Shown one piece after another: positions 5,536 to 6,662 of a stretch of 6,662 nucleotides of DNA. The stretch comes from Aeriscardovia sp. (GTDB lineage Bacteria; Actinomycetota; Actinomycetes; Actinomycetales; Bifidobacteriaceae), in assembly GCA_017538865.1 (NCBI GenBank), contig JAFYIA010000045.1, forward strand, positions 1 to 6,662. Reading direction: 5' to 3'. Every line of letters starts with the position of its first letter. Within the stretch, counting starts at the first letter, position 1. The translations under genes and the position numbers were made by a program. The notes under the pieces were generated by a model. The model saw only the letters and a program-made list of their open reading frames with translations. It had not been told where the DNA came from and searched no databases.

Positions 5536-5561
5536 AAAAAAGGCGGCCCGTTGGAGCCGCC
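5536..5561 (-). terminator. Intrinsic terminator of the tRNA-Pro transcript
   Basis: GGCGGC (5542-5547) and GCCGCC (5556-5561) form a 6-bp GC stem with an 8-nt loop. Read on the minus strand the hairpin is followed directly by six T (5536-5541). It lies 10 bases after the tRNA 3' end. On the plus strand it is followed by GCATAAAAA, so it should not efficiently stop the rplT transcript. Confidence 0.85.
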
Positions 5562-5571
5562 GCATAAAAAG

Positions 5572-5645
5572 TCGGGCTGACAGGATTTGAACCTGCGACA
5601 CCTCGGCCCCCAGCCGAGTGCGCTACCAAGCTGCGCTACAGCCCG
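5572..5645 (-). tRNA. tRNA-Pro (anticodon GGG)
   Basis: The 74-nt minus-strand sequence folds as a complete cloverleaf. The acceptor pairs CGGGCTG with CAGCCCG and the discriminator is A. The D arm is GCGC/GCGC around AGCTTGGTA. The anticodon stem CTCGG/CCGAG encloses the loop CTGGGGG with anticodon GGG, which reads CCC and CCU proline codons. The T arm GCAGG/CCTGT closes TTCAAAT. CCA is not encoded. It is monocistronic, with its own promoter and terminator, and lies convergent to rplT and divergent from parA. Confidence 0.96.
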
Positions 5646-5655
5646 CTGAAAAGCA

Positions 5656-5684
5656 ATTATACATTTGCGCAGGGCATCTGCCAA
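5656..5684 (-). promoter_or_regulatory. Near-consensus housekeeping promoter for tRNA-Pro
   Basis: On the minus strand, -35 TTGGCA (5679-5684) and a perfect -10 TATAAT (5656-5661) are separated by exactly 17 bp. The start would be near 5649, a few bases before the mature tRNA 5' end at 5645, so only a short leader needs RNase P removal. Confidence 0.88.
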
Positions 5685-5705
5685 CTATTCTTCGGATCGG
5701 TTTCT

Positions 5706-6545
5706 ATGGCAAAAGATCTTTTAGGGCGCGAATTCGAGCCTTTCTGCCCCCCGCCGCTGCACAGGCGCGACAAGGCCCCCGTGATAGCCGTGGTAAATCA
5801 AAAGGGGGGCGTGGGCAAAACCACCAGCACCATAAACATCGCAGGGGTCCTCTCCCAGCTGGGCAGGAAGGTGCTCGCGGTGGACTTCGACCCGCAGGGG
5901 GCCCTGACGGCCGGCCTCGGAATCGACGGGAACCGGGAAGAAAAGACCATCTACGACCTGCTTTTTGATCCCGACCCGGATGTGAAGGGCTCCATCATCC
6001 GCACGCGTTTCGAGGGGCTGGACCTTTTGCCTGCAAATATAGATCTGTCGGCGGCGGAGATACAGCTTGTGACCGAAATGGGCAGGGAGAGGATACTGCA
6101 GGGGGTCCTCGCCCCCGTCCTCGGGGACTACGACGCCGTGCTCATAGACTGCCAGCCGTCCTTGGGGCTTTTGACGGTAAACGCCCTCACCGCCGCGAGC
6201 GGGGTGATAATACCGGTGTCGACGGAATACTTCGCGCTGAGGGGGGTGGCGCTCCTCATGGATTCGATAAAGAGGGTGAAGAGCAGGATCAACCCCTCTC
6301 TCGAAGTCTTTGGGGTGCTCCCGACCATGTATACCACCAACACCAACCACGCCCAGGAGTCTTTGGACAGGCTCTACGAGGCCTTCGGGGACAAGCTTTT
6401 CCACACCGCGATTTCAAGGTCCATAAAGCTTCCTGACGCGTCGGTGGCGGGTGCCCCCATCACCTTCTTCGCCCCGGAGCACAAGGTGGCGAAAGAGTAT
6501 AGGGCCGCCACTTACGAAATCCTGGCCAAAAAATTCATAGCTTAA
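5706..6545 (+). CDS. parA: ParA/Soj-family chromosome-partition ATPase
   Basis: This deviant-Walker ATPase of 279 residues belongs to the ParA/MinD family, whose members bind DNA when ATP-loaded and move or place cellular cargo. The deviant Walker A motif is KGGVGKTTS (33-41) with the signature lysine K33. Walker A' is DFDPQGAL (60-67) and Walker B is VLIDCQPSLG (145-154). LDLLPANIDLSAAEIQLV and EYFALRGVALL match the ParA subtype that usually sits beside scpA/scpB in actinobacteria rather than the parB-linked copy. An extended N-terminus (about 25 residues) precedes the first strand. No parB is in view and typA follows after 23 bp, so the partner is unknown. The ATG has no clear ribosome binding site; translation may depend on a short leader. 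No clear plus-strand promoter is visible either, and read-through from rplT is possible. Family assignment is firm; role in segregation is inferred. Confidence 0.93.
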   Translation: MAKDLLGREFEPFCPPPLHRRDKAPVIAVVNQKGGVGKTTSTINIAGVLSQLGRKVLAVDFDPQGALTAGLGIDGNREEKTIYDLLFDPDPDVKGSIIRTRFEGLDLLPANIDLSAAEIQLVTEMGRERILQGVLAPVLGDYDAVLIDCQPSLGLLTVNALTAASGVIIPVSTEYFALRGVALLMDSIKRVKSRINPSLEVFGVLPTMYTTNTNHAQESLDRLYEAFGDKLFHTAISRSIKLPDASVAGAPITFFAPEHKVAKEYRAATYEILAKKFIA

Positions 6546-6568
6546 TTCGACTGGAGAAACAGGGACTT

Positions 6569-6662
6569 ATGATCAAACCCGACATACGGAACGTAGCCAT
6601 AATAGCCCACGTGGACCACGGCAAAACCACGCTTGTCGACGCCCTCCTCAAGCAGGCCCACG
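6569..6662 (+). CDS. typA: GTP-binding protein TypA/BipA, N-terminal fragment cut by window edge
   Basis: TypA/BipA is a translational GTPase related to EF-G that associates with ribosomes and helps 50S assembly and stress or cold growth. Only the first 31 residues are in the window. They read MIKPDIRNVAIIAHVDHGKT and continue TLVDALLKQAH. AHVDHGKTT (13-21) is the G1 P-loop of translational GTPases, and RNVAIIAHVDHGKTTLVDALL is typical of TypA; LepA differs in this region. AGGGA (6561-6565) three bases before the ATG is a plausible ribosome binding site. It follows parA by 23 bp and may share its transcript. Confidence 0.9.
   Translation, partial: MIKPDIRNVAIIAHVDHGKTTLVDALLKQAH

Noticed and set aside
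5132..5629. 165-codon minus-strand open frame through rplT and the tRNA gene
   Set aside because: It includes the tRNA-Pro sequence and runs antisense to rplT; the GVAGSNPVSPT-like stretch is the usual artefact of translating a tRNA.
5572..5645. tRNA gene as a possible integration (att) site
   Set aside because: No partial duplicate of the tRNA 3' end, integrase gene or composition change is visible nearby.

Overview
The window is high-GC bacterial chromosome made almost entirely of housekeeping genes, and several of them point to an actinobacterium. These are a SigR/SigH-type redox ECF sigma factor with a small RsrA-like partner, a 24-residue basic peptide ending GKRPNA that matches the actinobacterial ribosomal protein bL37, an actinobacterial-style DEDDh exonuclease, and a ParA of the type usually found beside scpA/scpB. 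The MurE resembles the streptococcal L-lysine type rather than a diaminopimelate type, so a Lys- or Orn-type cell wall is likely (as in Bifidobacteriales or Actinomycetaceae). I cannot name the genus. AGG and ATA codons are used freely despite the high GC, which is unusual for actinobacteria.

Layout. Positions 1-1871 (minus strand) hold a DEDDh 3'-5' exonuclease and then murE, which overlaps it by one base and runs off the left edge. A roughly 100-bp AT-rich divergent promoter region (1872-1971) separates them from gap (GAPDH, plus strand), which ends at a strong bidirectional terminator (3032-3059). Coming towards that terminator on the minus strand is a three-gene unit: sigR-like sigma factor (to 4087), RsrA-like protein lacking the zinc motif, and bL37. 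A 206-bp divergent region (4088-4293) separates sigR from the plus-strand translation operon infC-rpmI-rplT. infC appears to start at a non-canonical AUA codon. A minus-strand tRNA-Pro(GGG) with a near-consensus promoter and its own terminator lies between rplT and parA. parA is followed after 23 bp by typA/bipA, cut by the right edge.

How the parts relate. infC, rpmI and rplT encode IF3, L35 and L20. Together with tRNA-Pro, bL37 and TypA they make this a translation-rich neighbourhood. The sigma/RsrA pair would normally be a thiol-oxidative stress switch, but here the anti-sigma candidate has lost the HxxxCxxC ligands. gap serves central glycolysis and murE serves peptidoglycan synthesis. 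I found no mobile element, CRISPR array, phage gene or clearly new multi-gene system. The points most worth checking are the zinc-less RsrA-like protein, the AUA start of infC, the cysteine-rich L35, the easily missed bL37 gene and the broken gene order around parA.
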